NCBI RefSeq assembly: GCF_030814475.1
Contig: NZ_JAUSVF010000001.1
Span: 641,001-705,000 of the forward strand
DNA from: Pararhizobium capsulatum DSM 1112
GTDB taxonomy: Bacteria; Pseudomonadota; Alphaproteobacteria; Rhizobiales; Rhizobiaceae
Length of the DNA stretch: 64,000 nucleotides
Direction of reading: 5' to 3'
Shown here piece after piece: positions 43,851-53,823 of this stretch. The first letter of the stretch is position 1. Each line of letters starts with the position of its first letter. A model generated the notes under the pieces. The model worked only from the letters and a program-made list of their open reading frames with translations, was not told the DNA's origin and did not search any database. The position numbers and the translations under genes were made by a program.

Positions 43851-44276
43851 ATGTTTAAGAAGACTTTCTTTGTTGCAGCTCTAGCTTTTGCGAGTGTCTC
43901 TGCTCTCTCTTCCGCGCAGGCAGCGACGCCGGCAGAGACTGATCTGGCCATTTCGTCCGTCTCCGGATGTGAGGCTTCCTCCTGCGTCGGTCTTGTACAG
44001 GCTGCTCTGGCGGCCGCAAACAGCCTTCCGGATGGTGCTGAAAAGGATGCGTTGTTGCAGAAGTTGATTGCTGCTGTTGCGGCAGCAGGTGTTGCGAATC
44101 CTGAGATCGCCGGTGAATTGAGTGCCTTGGCCGAGAGCGCAAATGGTTCGCTTTCCGCTGAAGCAAAGGCTGCTGCAGCTACAGCCGCTACAGAGACCAC
44201 TGCTGGCGCATCCACGGATAGCGGCGCATCGCATGGTGAGCAGGGTGACGGTTTAGGCGGCGTTGACGCAAGCTGA
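43851..44276 (+). CDS. Secreted alanine-rich protein of unknown function
   Basis: 141 residues from the ATG at 43851 with GAGAGG eight bases upstream. Signal peptide FFVAALAFASVSALSSAQA, then a pair of Cys (GCEASSCVG) and a helical Ala-rich stretch, ending in a Ser/Gly-rich tail. No catalytic motif. The gene has its own terminator and an AT-rich upstream region, so it is probably expressed alone. It precedes the polysaccharide genes and may be a small exported protein linked to them. Confidence 0.68.
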   Translation: MFKKTFFVAALAFASVSALSSAQAATPAETDLAISSVSGCEASSCVGLVQAALAAANSLPDGAEKDALLQKLIAAVAAAGVANPEIAGELSALAESANGSLSAEAKAAAATAATETTAGASTDSGASHGEQGDGLGGVDAS

Positions 44277-44303
44277 TATCGGCTCCAAATTTTGTGTATT
44301 AAA

Positions 44304-44328
44304 AGCGTCCTCTCGGGGCGCTTTTTTT
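44304..44328 (+). terminator. Intrinsic terminator
   Basis: Stem AGCGTCC / GGGCGCT (one G-T pair), 5-nt loop and seven T, 27 bases after the preceding stop. Confidence 0.9.
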
Positions 44329-44416
44329 ATACCGCAGGTTTCATTCTTTTTTTAAGCGGAATGCGTTACGAAAGAATACTGAACTGTAGGGCATCTTCAG
44401 CTCAGGGTCATGGTAG

Positions 44417-45085
44417 ATGAAAAAAACATATATATTCTTTTCTGTAGTATGCCTTGCTCTTGCTGCTGGAAGTCTACACGTCTTGTCTGGAGAGCTTGAA
44501 CCATTTGTTGCAGAGCGGTTTCCCGACGCAAAGATAAGTGGTGCCTTTTCGGCAGATGCTTTGGCGCATGGCATGTCTTCATATTCAAAGGAAATGATTA
44601 TGAAGGACTGTTTCGTGGGCATTCGCGGTTATAACAAAGCGGATATCTACAATATCAAGGCAATGAGCGCCGTCGAAAAATGTCGCATACGAGCTTCAGG
44701 GATTGTGAAAACAACGCCTACGGACTCCTTTGCCTGGTTGGTACGCGCGGCGGCTTCAATTCGTTTGGGAAAAGTAGAAGAGTTCAACCAGTCTGTCACG
44801 AATTCGCAGATGAGCGGGCCAAACGAGCAGTGGATTGCGCGTCATCGAGTTGAGCTAGTCGAAAATTTTCTACCGCAAGCAGATGCTCCAACTCTTGCAT
44901 CGCATACGATAGATCTTGGAAGTCTTGCTAGCAGCGGGCGCGGGGTAAGATATCTTGCGGGGCGTTACATTTCGAATCCGGATTTCAGAGAGAGAATCAC
45001 TGCAATCGTCGAGACTTTGCCTCCAAAGGAACAGCGTGCTTTTCTCGCGAACATAAAACGGGTGATGCGTGAAGGTGAGATTTGA
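44417..45085 (+). CDS. Exported protein in polysaccharide region, unknown function
   Basis: 222 residues. N-terminal hydrophobic segment (IFFSVVCLALAAGSLHVLSG) serving as signal or anchor, then a helical periplasmic domain (SFAWLVRAAASIRLGKVEEF, ERITAIVETLPPKEQRAFLA) with TPR-like character. Base composition is more AT-rich than most of the window. Proteins of this size and layout often accompany O-antigen ligase and Wzz genes. It lies 119 bases before the ligase-like gene on the same strand. Confidence 0.65.
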   Translation: MKKTYIFFSVVCLALAAGSLHVLSGELEPFVAERFPDAKISGAFSADALAHGMSSYSKEMIMKDCFVGIRGYNKADIYNIKAMSAVEKCRIRASGIVKTTPTDSFAWLVRAAASIRLGKVEEFNQSVTNSQMSGPNEQWIARHRVELVENFLPQADAPTLASHTIDLGSLASSGRGVRYLAGRYISNPDFRERITAIVETLPPKEQRAFLANIKRVMREGEI

Positions 45086-45204
45086 CGTGATCTAGCGTTG
45101 CTGAAGTTGGACGTGTAGCACACGAGGCCATTCATCTTAAAGTCCGCCTGCCATTTTGGAAGATTGGGCTTCATATCGCTCCGCGTACAGAAGACATCTA
45201 AGTC

Positions 45205-46608
45205 ATGAAATCATCCACCTCTCCCAATCTGCCGCGCACCCGCCTCAACGGCCAAATCATGTGGCCGATCTTGTTGGTACTTGCAGTTGCGCCCTATCTG
45301 TTCGGAAGTACAAAACCTGCGGCGTGGGCGTTGTGGGCAACGATTATATTCGCATGCGGTTTCTACTTCTTTCTGCGTATGGGGTTTTCCAATGCGCGAC
45401 TGCGTATATCGCCGCGAAATTTCCTGGTCATTGGCGTGCTTTTTTTGTTGTGCGCTTTCTACATGGTCATTCAGGTTACCCCGATCGCTGATCTCTCTCC
45501 TGCCATGCCGACAGGGACACAGGGAGAAATTGGTCTTCCGATAGGAACGATAAGTCTAACGCCAGATGATACCGTTTTATCGCTCGTCAGGTGGCTAACC
45601 TACGGATTATTGTTCTTTCTCGTTATGCAACTCTCTGCCAACCAGCAGCGCGCGCAGCTTTTTCTGAAAATCGTCTTTTGGAGCATTGTTCTGCATGCGA
45701 TCCTCGCTCTGCTGTTTCTTCTGCAGTTTGGGGATACGATCCTTGGCATTCCCAAGTGGAAATATTTCGGCGATGCGCTGGGCGGCTTCATCAATAGAAA
45801 TTCCTTTGCAACGTTCCTGGCGCTGGGGAGCCTCATCGGCATCAACATGCTGCTTCCGGGAACCATGGCGTCAAGCAAATCCAAGGCCGGCAAAGCGCGG
45901 GATCGCGTTGGGCAAGACACCATCTTGATCGCGGTCGGCCTCCTGATCCTGTTGGTAACGCTGATCGCCACGAACTCGCGCATGGGCGTGTTTGCGGCGC
46001 TCTGCGGCATGGCTTTTTCCCTGGGTCTCGCGTTCTTCAAGCGAATCGAAGGCGTCCAGGGATTTCGCTTTTGGCCGTTCCTGGTTCTTCTTCTTGCCGC
46101 GGTCGTCTTTGGCGTCGTCACCTATGGCGCGACATTTACGGAGCGGCTCGGTCGCGCTGGCGACGACGCGGCAATCCGTCAGCAGCTCTATGCGCAGGTG
46201 CTCGAGATGATCCGCTTGCGGCCATTGACCGGGTATGGCGGCGAGAGCTTTGAACGCGTCTTTCCGCTGTTCCACCGCCCGCCGGTGAGCGTTGATCTGA
46301 TCTGGAGCAAGACGCACTCGACCTATCTCGCACTTTGGAGCGACTACGGTTTGATTTTCGGCACGTTGCCAATGTTGCTCGTTGCCTTCGTTTTCTTCCA
46401 GCTCCTTTCCATTCATCGCAGAATAGCTGGACAGGATGCCTTGCTGAGATGCGGCATCGGCGCAATCGTGGTCGGCGCGGTTCATTCTCTGGTGGATTTC
46501 AGCCTGGAGATCGAAGCTGTGACCTTTGTCTTCGTTTCGATACTTGCCGTGGCCTGCGCGCGACAGTACGAACTTCGCAACATGATAGAGCGAGAGGAGG
46601 CCTTGTGA
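45205..46608 (+). CDS. O-antigen ligase/polymerase-like membrane protein (Wzy_C)
   Basis: 467 residues with 10-12 transmembrane helices. The Wzy_C domain region is recognisable: GFINRNSFATFLALGSLIGI, then a large loop with GYGGESFERVFPLFHRP and THSTYLALWSDYGLIFGTLP, which carries the His and Arg-rich periplasmic part typical of ligases and polymerases. It polymerises or attaches sugar repeat units on the periplasmic face. It overlaps the following phosphatase gene by four bases (GTGA), so the two are translationally coupled. Confidence 0.88.
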   Translation: MKSSTSPNLPRTRLNGQIMWPILLVLAVAPYLFGSTKPAAWALWATIIFACGFYFFLRMGFSNARLRISPRNFLVIGVLFLLCAFYMVIQVTPIADLSPAMPTGTQGEIGLPIGTISLTPDDTVLSLVRWLTYGLLFFLVMQLSANQQRAQLFLKIVFWSIVLHAILALLFLLQFGDTILGIPKWKYFGDALGGFINRNSFATFLALGSLIGINMLLPGTMASSKSKAGKARDRVGQDTILIAVGLLILLVTLIATNSRMGVFAALCGMAFSLGLAFFKRIEGVQGFRFWPFLVLLLAAVVFGVVTYGATFTERLGRAGDDAAIRQQLYAQVLEMIRLRPLTGYGGESFERVFPLFHRPPVSVDLIWSKTHSTYLALWSDYGLIFGTLPMLLVAFVFFQLLSIHRRIAGQDALLRCGIGAIVVGAVHSLVDFSLEIEAVTFVFVSILAVACARQYELRNMIEREEAL

Positions 46609-47381
46609 TCGCCAACCTTTTTGGCTTCCTGCGCCGCAATCGCGACCCGCAGCCCGTTGGCCAACGGACAAAGCAGATATTGGATACGGGTCCGGACCAT
46701 TTGTATGCGATTGGCGACGTACATGGTTGTGAAGACCTGCTGGAGAAACTGGAAGCGAAGATCCGCGAAGATGGCCGACATCGGGAGGGCCGCAAATGGA
46801 TCGTCATGCTGGGCGACTACGTCGATCGAGGACCCAAATCAGCCTCCGTTCTGGATCGGTTGACGGCGCGTGCGCCGGAGGGGTTTCAACGCTTCTGCCT
46901 GGCCGGCAACCATGAGGAGGTCATGCTCGATTTCCTGAACCATCCGGCACCTGACCATCGGTGGCTCGATTTCGGCGGGTTGGAAACGTTGTACTCCTAT
47001 GGCATCCACAAACTGCCGAGCAATCGGCAGGCGATTCACAATGTGCTTCTCAGCCATATTCCGCAGGAGCACATCACCTTTCTGGAAACGTTGCCATCGC
47101 TGCTGAGTGTTCCGGGAATTTGCCTGGTGCATGCAGGTATTCGTGAGGACGTGCCTCTGGAAGAGCAGAAGGATGCGGATCTATTGTGGCTACGTCCGCG
47201 ATCGAGTGAGAGCCCGCCGACGGCCAGATCGTTTGTCGTCGTTCATGGTCACACGCCTGTACCCCAGGTCGAGATCACGCAGGGTCGGATCAACATCGAT
47301 ACCGGCGCCTATATGTCTGCAAAACTGTCCGCCATTCGCCTTTCGAAAAACGAAGCTCCTGCCATTCTTCAATGCGATTAA
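46605..47381 (+). CDS. PPP-family serine/threonine phosphatase (bacterial PrpA/PphA type)
   Basis: 258 residues from the GTG at 46605, which has AGGAGG upstream and overlaps the ligase stop. All metal-site motifs are present: GDVHG, GDYVDRGP, GNHEE, VHAG and VHGHTP. It would remove phosphate from Ser/Thr, possibly Tyr, residues or small molecules in the cytoplasm. It lies between the ligase-like gene and the BY-kinase, a place often filled by a low-molecular-weight tyrosine phosphatase, so counteracting the kinase is a reasonable but unproven idea. Confidence 0.9.
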   Translation: MIANLFGFLRRNRDPQPVGQRTKQILDTGPDHLYAIGDVHGCEDLLEKLEAKIREDGRHREGRKWIVMLGDYVDRGPKSASVLDRLTARAPEGFQRFCLAGNHEEVMLDFLNHPAPDHRWLDFGGLETLYSYGIHKLPSNRQAIHNVLLSHIPQEHITFLETLPSLLSVPGICLVHAGIREDVPLEEQKDADLLWLRPRSSESPPTARSFVVVHGHTPVPQVEITQGRINIDTGAYMSAKLSAIRLSKNEAPAILQCD

Positions 47382-47521
47382 TGATGTTGCAATTTCGCAA
47401 TTGTCGCTCTGTGTTTATCTGCTAAGACTAATGAGCATAAGAAGGCATTTCTATGCCCGCGAGAAAATTCGCATTTTTTTATTAATAGCGGCAAGATCCG
47501 CAAAATAATGGTCGCCACATA

Positions 47522-49669
47522 ATGGATGCAGAAATTGATCTCAAAGGCATTCTCGGAATAGTTCGTCGCCAGATGTGGCTTATTCTGAGTACTATAGCCA
47601 CCATACTTGTTGTTACGATTATTTTCACATACTCATTAACACCAAAGTATACTGCTACTTCTCTCATTCTTGTCGATACAAGTCAGAAGAATGTTTTGGA
47701 CGCGACCAACGCCCTCGCTAATCCGAGTGCCGACAACGCGCGCGTTGAGAGCGAGGTCGGCATCCTGAAGTCCAACCGGATTCTTCTTGACGTCGTTCGG
47801 GATAACAACCTCGTCACCGATGACGAGTTCGGCCTCAAAGTGTCGATGAAGGATCGTGTCCTGTCGTGGCTACGTGTGCCCCTGCCGCCGGCTCCAACGC
47901 CTGACGAGGCTGTGGCCATGGTTCTCGACAAGTTCAAGAATGCCGTGACGGTCAGCCGTTCGGGTCTTACCTATCTGATCAATGTCAGCGCCGTTTCGGT
48001 CGATCCTGCAAAGGCCGCCAAGCTCGCGAACTCCGTGTCTGACACCTATATCGAAGCCCAGATCGGGGCCAAGGTGGCCTCCACGCTTGCGGCGCGTAAC
48101 GCGATCCAGAATCGCGTGCCGTCAGCGAGCGCGGCGATCGTGGAAAACGAGAAGCGTTTCGATTCCTACATCAACGAGAACATTGATCGCCTGGAGCAAT
48201 CCAATTCCATTGGCCTGAAAGCGCTTCGCAGCGAGTTGGACAAGATCAATGCTCAGCGGACCGCGGAAGCAACCCGTATCGACACCGTTCAACGTTCGCT
48301 GCAGACCCAGGATTTTGCCTCGCTGGTCAATGAGCTGGGATCCGACGCTCTGAAGCAGTTGCAGGACCAGCGGGAAACGCTGGCGACACAGATGTCGCAG
48401 GTCGCGGAAGGCACCACGGAGGCTATCAACCTTAAAGCTGAGCTTGCCAAGCTCGACGAGAGGCTGACAGCGACTGCGAGCAATGAAGTAAGCGGACTGC
48501 AGCAGTCTCTGGGTTCCTATCAGGAACGGGCCAACGACGTCCGCCAGCAGATCCGCACCACCGTGCTCCAGGGCGACCTGCCGCCGGAAGTGCTGACAGA
48601 ATTCCTGGGCTTGCAGCAATCCGCCGAGAGCGCGCGCGCCCAATACCAGAACCTGCTGAAGCGCGTTCAGGATCTTGATGCCCAGTCGACGCTGCAGCTG
48701 CCCGACAGCCGCGTCGCTTCGGCGGCGATGGTTCCCAATTCGCCCTCCTTCCCGAACAAGACGCTGATCATTTCGCTGTCGTTGCTTGTTGCGATCGGCC
48801 TCGGTCTCGGCCTTGCGATCCTGCGGGAGTATTTCATTGGCGGCTTCGTTGATGAAAATCAGATCGAAACGGTGCTCAAGCTGCCGCTTTCGGCGATTGC
48901 GCCGCGCCAGTCGAGCAGTGACGAGCATAACAAGCTCGCTACGCCAACATCCAGTCTTTCTGATCTGATGGTCACAGCACCGCTTTCGCTCTTTGCGGAA
49001 TCGGTGCGACGCCTGCGTCTGACCCTTGACCAGCAGGAAAGAAAACGCCCGCAGGCGGCCCGGGGCGAGAGCGATGATGGCCAGATCATCATGGTCTCCT
49101 CGGCCCTTCCGAACGAAGGCAAGTCGACGATGGCCCTGTCGCTGGCGCGGGCCTACGCGCTGACCGGCAAGCGGACTCTGCTGATCGACTGCGACCTGCG
49201 CAAACCGAGCATCAATCGTCACCTGAACCTCGAGCCGAACCATGACTTCATCGACTATCTGCGCCAGGATCGAAATACGGCAACGCTGACGTCGCTGATC
49301 ATGCGGGATCCGATGACAAATCTGACCGTGCTTCTCGGCGGCCGGCGCAGCGATATCGCGACCGACGAGTTGGTCATGAGCGAGAAGATGGGCCGCATCC
49401 TCGCAAGCGCCCGCAAGCATTTTGACTATATCGTTCTCGATACGCCGCCGATCGAGCCTGTCGTCGATGGTCTCTATCTCGCGCGCCATGCCGACATGAT
49501 TGTCTTCGTGATCAAGTGGGCCAGCACGCCGCAATCGAGTGCCAAGCACTCCGTCAATGCGCTCAAGGAAAACCGCAATCCCCATGCGGGGATCGTCACG
49601 CTGCTCAACCAGCAGGACCGGGCGAAAATGTCGGGTAACTACAGCTACTCGGGTTACTATTCCGAGTAA
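47522..49669 (+). CDS. Polysaccharide chain-length regulator with tyrosine autokinase domain (ExoP/Wzc-like)
   Basis: 715 residues. A Wzz domain begins at the N-terminus (membrane helix LILSTIATILVVTIIFTYSL), followed by a coiled-coil periplasmic part (about 60-410) and a second helix (TLIISLSLLVAIGLGLGLAI). The cytoplasmic BY-kinase has Walker A SSALPNEGKSTMALSLA, A' LLIDCDLRKPS and Walker B YIVLDTPP. The C-terminus ends in a tyrosine cluster (YSYSGYYSE), the autophosphorylation target. It controls length and export of an exopolysaccharide. An AT-rich 140-base upstream region probably holds its own promoter; a terminator follows. Confidence 0.95.
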   Translation: MDAEIDLKGILGIVRRQMWLILSTIATILVVTIIFTYSLTPKYTATSLILVDTSQKNVLDATNALANPSADNARVESEVGILKSNRILLDVVRDNNLVTDDEFGLKVSMKDRVLSWLRVPLPPAPTPDEAVAMVLDKFKNAVTVSRSGLTYLINVSAVSVDPAKAAKLANSVSDTYIEAQIGAKVASTLAARNAIQNRVPSASAAIVENEKRFDSYINENIDRLEQSNSIGLKALRSELDKINAQRTAEATRIDTVQRSLQTQDFASLVNELGSDALKQLQDQRETLATQMSQVAEGTTEAINLKAELAKLDERLTATASNEVSGLQQSLGSYQERANDVRQQIRTTVLQGDLPPEVLTEFLGLQQSAESARAQYQNLLKRVQDLDAQSTLQLPDSRVASAAMVPNSPSFPNKTLIISLSLLVAIGLGLGLAILREYFIGGFVDENQIETVLKLPLSAIAPRQSSSDEHNKLATPTSSLSDLMVTAPLSLFAESVRRLRLTLDQQERKRPQAARGESDDGQIIMVSSALPNEGKSTMALSLARAYALTGKRTLLIDCDLRKPSINRHLNLEPNHDFIDYLRQDRNTATLTSLIMRDPMTNLTVLLGGRRSDIATDELVMSEKMGRILASARKHFDYIVLDTPPIEPVVDGLYLARHADMIVFVIKWASTPQSSAKHSVNALKENRNPHAGIVTLLNQQDRAKMSGNYSYSGYYSE

Positions 49670-49708
49670 CGACGAAGCGGCACGTATTCCAACTTGTAAG
49701 TCTGCATA

Positions 49709-49743
49709 AAACCCCGAAATCGGAGATTGATTTTCGGGGTTTC
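49709..49743 (+). terminator. Intrinsic terminator of the BY-kinase gene
   Basis: Stem AAACCCCGAAA / TTTTCGGGGTTT with GC-rich core and T-rich end, 40 bases after the stop. A-rich on the other side, so it may also work for the convergent MOSC gene. Confidence 0.88.
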
Positions 49744-49845
49744 TCTTGCGGAGCCAGACGTCGACGCTGTTGTCCGGCGTGTTCTCGATTATTTCGATGA
49801 AACGGCGTCATCTTCATCGCGGTCCTGCCGATGGATTAAAGCAAC

Positions 49846-50478
49846 TCAGGCGCTCGTCAGCTTCGCCCGGAGCTTCTGGTGAATCGGTGCTGCCAGATAG
49901 CGGTCGCGATCTTCGTCTGAGAGGTTCTTCCCGAAGGTTTCCAGAAGCTCGGGCATGGTTACCGGCGCACCGGTATAGGCATGGTAGGAGACGGCATCGC
50001 CCGCTTGCAGCGTCCCGTCCCGCAGCACACGGCAATAGAAGCCCGGCCTGCCCGCTTGGAGGAACCTCCGGGAAAAGGCGGCATTATCCATGCGCACGGC
50101 AAGCGTCGCGCAGGGAATGCGCGCCGAGGTCACCTCCAGCGTCACCGTTTCCGTCTCGAACCGGTCACCGACTGCAATCCGCCGGCTGTCGACATCTTCG
50201 ATGACGAGGTTTTCGCCAAATGTACCCGGTACGATCTCCCGCCCCATCTCCGCCGACCACCAGTCAAGATCGAGGGAGCCCATGCAATAGACGGCCTGAT
50301 CCGGCCCGCCATGGTGTTTGCGATTGCAGATGGCATCGCCAATCAGCCCCTCGCGATCCACCATTACGCCGGCATCGACGGAATGCTTGAAGATGCCGGT
50401 TTTATAGCTCTTGCCGGCGAGGCGCTCGGCGCGGCCGGTGCAGACGGCGACAATTTTCATGGGCGAGGGTGCCTCCAT
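49846..50478 (-). CDS. MOSC-domain protein (YiiM-like)
   Basis: 210 residues from the ATG at 50478; the ATG at 50460 is also possible. The MOSC domain is clear: DREGLIGDAICNRKHHGG, GTFGENLVIEDVDSRRIAVG and ARIPCATLA, where the Cys would bind the molybdenum-cofactor sulfur, and a C-terminal 3-alpha region as in YiiM. Relatives reduce N-hydroxylated substrates with Moco. It diverges from recR with a 40-base gap, so promoters may overlap. Confidence 0.88.
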   Translation of the reverse strand: MEAPSPMKIVAVCTGRAERLAGKSYKTGIFKHSVDAGVMVDREGLIGDAICNRKHHGGPDQAVYCMGSLDLDWWSAEMGREIVPGTFGENLVIEDVDSRRIAVGDRFETETVTLEVTSARIPCATLAVRMDNAAFSRRFLQAGRPGFYCRVLRDGTLQAGDAVSYHAYTGAPVTMPELLETFGKNLSDEDRDRYLAAPIHQKLRAKLTSA

Positions 50479-50518
50479 GGCGATTCCGTTCAAGAGGGAT
50501 ATGGAGTAGAACCGGCCA

Positions 50519-51124
50519 ATGGCAAAGCGAGTCACTGGTCCCGAAATCGAAAAACTCATCCAGCTCCTGGCGAAGGTGCCGGGGCTTGGCCCCCGTTCCG
50601 CCCGACGCGCGGCGCTGCATCTCGTCAAGAAGAAGGACCAGCTCCTGGGTCCGCTGGCGGAGGCGATGGGGGAGGCGCACCGCAAGGTCTGCACGTGCTC
50701 CACCTGCGGCAATGTCGATACCCAGGATCCCTGCAGCGTCTGCACCGACGACCGCCGCGACAATTCCGTGATCATCGTCGTCGAGGACGTCTCCGATCTC
50801 TGGGCGCTGGAGCGGGCAGGTGCGATGAACACCGCCTATCACGTTCTCGGCGGCACGCTCTCGCCGCTTGATGGCGTTGGTCCCGAGGATCTGAACATTC
50901 GCGGCCTCGTCGATCGCATCGCCAAGGGCGGCGTGCGCGAACTGATCATCGCCGTCAATGCGACGGTGGAGGGTACCACGACAGCCCACTATATCACCGA
51001 CCAGCTCGAAGGCTTCGACATCAAGATCAGCCGCCTCGCCCACGGCGTCCCCGTCGGTGGTGAACTGGATTATCTGGACGAGGGCACGCTCACCGCAGCC
51101 TTGCGGGCGAGGACGTCGATATGA
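50519..51124 (+). CDS. recR: Recombination protein RecR
   Basis: 201 residues. Helix-hairpin-helix [17 protein letters not shown], a C4 zinc finger ([16 protein letters not shown]) and a Toprim domain ([17 protein letters not shown]) followed by the conserved [14 protein letters not shown] end. RecR works with RecF/RecO to load RecA on gapped DNA. In many bacteria it follows dnaX and the YbaB gene; here it stands apart and overlaps a transglycosylase gene by four bases. Confidence 0.97.
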   Translation: MAKRVTGPEIEKLIQLLAKVPGLGPRSARRAALHLVKKKDQLLGPLAEAMGEAHRKVCTCSTCGNVDTQDPCSVCTDDRRDNSVIIVVEDVSDLWALERAGAMNTAYHVLGGTLSPLDGVGPEDLNIRGLVDRIAKGGVRELIIAVNATVEGTTTAHYITDQLEGFDIKISRLAHGVPVGGELDYLDEGTLTAALRARTSI

Positions 51125-52389
51125 GAGTGCTGCTCAGGCTTCTGAATGCGTGGCGGCATATTCAAACGATGTTGCTTGCCATCCTCCTTGCGCTCACTCC
51201 GCTTCCTGCCTTTGCGGCATCCAAAGCCGAGACCGAAGCGCAGTTCCGACAATGGCTGCAGCAGGATCTCTGGCCCGAAGCCCAAAAGGCCGGTATCTCC
51301 GCTTCCGCCTTCAAGGCCGCCTTTGCCGATGTGAAACTCAACTGGGATCTGCCGGATCTCGCGCCTCCAGGCACGAAGCCCCCGAATGAGCAGAAGCAGA
51401 GCCAGGCCGAATTCTCCTCGCCCGGCGCTTATTTTTCGGAGCAGCGCCTGCAGGGGCTTGCCGCCACCGGTCGCAGTCTTGCCAAAACCCATGCGGCGAC
51501 GCTCCGGCGGATTGAGAAGAACTATGGTGTGCCCGGTTCCGTCGTGCTCGCCATCTGGGGTCGAGAATCCGGCTTCGGACGCGCAAAAATCCCCCATCCC
51601 GTGATGGACGTGCTTGCAACGAAAGCCTTCATGTCCTCACGGCCCGAGCTTTTTCGCCGCGAACTGATCGCCGCCCTTCATATCCTGGAAAGCGGCGATG
51701 TGCGGGAGGCCGATATGCGCGGCTCCTGGGCAGGCGCCATGGGTCAACCGCAGTTCCTGCCGTCAAGCTTCCTGCAATATGCCGTCGATTTCGATGGTGA
51801 CGGCAGACGCGACATCTGGAGTTCAGTGCCGGATGTCCTTGGTTCGATTGCCCACTATCTCTCGGAGAAGGGCTGGCAACGCGGCCGCGACTGGGGTTTC
51901 GAAGTTTCGATCCCTGAGGGTGTCTCCTGCGCACAGGAAGGTCCGGATCTCGCAAAGCCGATCTCTGCCTGGGCCAGGGATGGCATCACCCGCATTTCCG
52001 GCAAGGCTTTTCCTTCCTCCGAAGCGTCCGCCAGCGGCATGATGCTGGTCCCCGCCGGCCGCCACGGCCCGGAATTCATCGTCACGCCCAATTTTTACGT
52101 GATCAAGGAATACAACAATTCAGATCTTTATGCGCTGTTCATCGGCAACCTCGCGGACCGCATTTCGTCCGGTGGCGGTGCCTTCCGCGGCACCTGGGGC
52201 GATGTCGGCAAGATGCTGCGTTCCGAGGTCCTGAAGATGCAGAAGAGCCTGCAGGCGAAGGGTTACGACGTCGGCAAGGCCGATGGTCTCGCCGGCTACA
52301 AGACCCGCCGCTCGCTTGGCGACTGGCAGACCAGGAACGGTCTCGCCGCGACCTGTTTCCCCGATGTGTCGCTGAAGGCGAAGCTCTGA
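51121..52389 (+). CDS. Lytic murein transglycosylase (MltB-like) with peptidoglycan-binding domain
   Basis: 422 residues. Signal peptide [16 protein letters not shown], MltB catalytic domain with Glu in [13 protein letters not shown] and the conserved [20 protein letters not shown] and [13 protein letters not shown]-terminal PG_binding_1 domain ([20 protein letters not shown]) follows. It cleaves peptidoglycan glycan strands to 1,6-anhydro ends. The start is in an ATGA overlap with the recR stop, a coupling with no obvious functional link. Confidence 0.94.
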   Translation: MRVLLRLLNAWRHIQTMLLAILLALTPLPAFAASKAETEAQFRQWLQQDLWPEAQKAGISASAFKAAFADVKLNWDLPDLAPPGTKPPNEQKQSQAEFSSPGAYFSEQRLQGLAATGRSLAKTHAATLRRIEKNYGVPGSVVLAIWGRESGFGRAKIPHPVMDVLATKAFMSSRPELFRRELIAALHILESGDVREADMRGSWAGAMGQPQFLPSSFLQYAVDFDGDGRRDIWSSVPDVLGSIAHYLSEKGWQRGRDWGFEVSIPEGVSCAQEGPDLAKPISAWARDGITRISGKAFPSSEASASGMMLVPAGRHGPEFIVTPNFYVIKEYNNSDLYALFIGNLADRISSGGGAFRGTWGDVGKMLRSEVLKMQKSLQAKGYDVGKADGLAGYKTRRSLGDWQTRNGLAATCFPDVSLKAKL

Positions 52390-52403
52390 TTTATGGGCTG
52401 TCC

Positions 52404-53621
52404 TCAGCTTTTCGTCAGTCTTAAAATCGTCGAAGAATCCCCGTCTTCCGTCACCGCATAGACGGCGCCATCCGGACCAACCTTCACATCCCGGATGCGC
52501 GCATCGAGCGGTACGCGCTCCTCGAATTTCACCTGGTCACCCTCCATGTGCAGCACGACGAGTCCCTGGGCTACCAGCCCGCCGATCAGGATCGCATCCT
52601 TCCACTCCGGGATTGCGTCGCCCTCGTAGAAGGCCATGCCGGAGGGGCCGATCACCGGGTCCCAATAGTAGACCGGCTGTTCCATGCCCTCGGCTGCGGT
52701 GATGCCGTCGCCGATCGGCCTGCCACTGTAGTCGATGCCATAGGTGATCACCGGCCAGCCGTAGTTTCTTCCAGCTTCCGGCCGGTTCAGTTCGTCGCCG
52801 CCCTTCGGCCCGTGTTCGACCGTCCAGAGCCGCCCCCGGCTGTCGATGGTGGCGGATTGCATGTTGCGGTGACCGTAGCTCCAGATTTCCGGCTGGGCAT
52901 CGTCACGGCCGACAAAGGGATTATCAGCCGGCGCCTTGCCCTCGGCATTGATGCGGAAAACCTTGCCGAAGCCTCTCGACAGGTCCTGCGCATGCACACG
53001 CGTCTTTCGGTCGGAGCGCTCGCCGACGGTCACGTAGAGCATGTTGTCCGGCCCGAAGACGAGCCGCGAGCCGAAATGCTTGCTGTTGGAATAGCTCGGT
53101 GTCTGGCGGAAGATCACCTTGGTGCCTTCGAGCGCCGCTCCATCTCCGTCCTCGATGAGTTTTGCCGACGCGACGGAGGTGCCGTTGCCGTCGTCGCGCG
53201 GCTCGGAGAACGAGAAGTAAATCAGCCGCGATTGCGTGAAGTCCGGTGCTATCGCCACATCCAGCAGCCCGCCCTGGCCGCCAGATTCGACCGTAGGCAC
53301 GCCTTCAACTTCTTGCGTGCCGCCACCGTTAGGCGACACGAGAACAATCTCCCCATCCTTGGCGGTCGCCAGCATGCGCCCGTCCGGTAGAAATTCCATG
53401 GCCCAGAGATGCGGCAAGCCATCGGCGACAACTTCGGTCTTGATCTGTAGTTTGCTGGTGGGCTGCGGCGCTCTGGTCTGGTTTGGGAAGGCCGGCGTCT
53501 GCCCTTTGGCATTCGGTGCGCGGGTCTCGAACGGCTGCCCAGCGGATTGCGAAAAAACGGGCGTCGCGGCGAGCGCCAGCGAAAGAATGGTTCCGGTCAA
53601 AAGAAGGGGCGGTGCGCGCAT
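52404..53621 (-). CDS. PQQ-dependent sugar dehydrogenase-like protein (GSDH fold)
   Basis: 405 residues with a signal peptide (GTILSLALAATPVFS). Six-bladed propeller of the soluble glucose dehydrogenase/YliI type: LWAMEFLPDGRMLATAKDGE, QGGLLDVAIAPDF, SNSKHFGSRLVFGPDNMLYV, YGHRNMQSATID and EHGPKGGDELN contain the conserved PQQ and calcium contacts. Periplasmic oxidation of an aldose is expected. The gene ends 14 bases from the convergent transglycosylase stop. Confidence 0.92.
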   Translation of the reverse strand: MRAPPLLLTGTILSLALAATPVFSQSAGQPFETRAPNAKGQTPAFPNQTRAPQPTSKLQIKTEVVADGLPHLWAMEFLPDGRMLATAKDGEIVLVSPNGGGTQEVEGVPTVESGGQGGLLDVAIAPDFTQSRLIYFSFSEPRDDGNGTSVASAKLIEDGDGAALEGTKVIFRQTPSYSNSKHFGSRLVFGPDNMLYVTVGERSDRKTRVHAQDLSRGFGKVFRINAEGKAPADNPFVGRDDAQPEIWSYGHRNMQSATIDSRGRLWTVEHGPKGGDELNRPEAGRNYGWPVITYGIDYSGRPIGDGITAAEGMEQPVYYWDPVIGPSGMAFYEGDAIPEWKDAILIGGLVAQGLVVLHMEGDQVKFEERVPLDARIRDVKVGPDGAVYAVTEDGDSSTILRLTKS

Positions 53622-53823
53622 CGTTTAGGCTCCTGTCTCTGAAAAACTTGAGCAGCTTGTCTTTGGCGCATCGCGCAGACGCGCCCATGCGTGACGGAAC
53701 CGATAAGCCCGCATTTCGTTGCAGGCATCCCGTTCAACATCGAATCAACAAGAGTTTATTGCCGTGCGATCAAAGCGCCCGATGCACGTCGCGACTGCTT
53801 TTCAAAAGGAGCTGATGCCCGCT

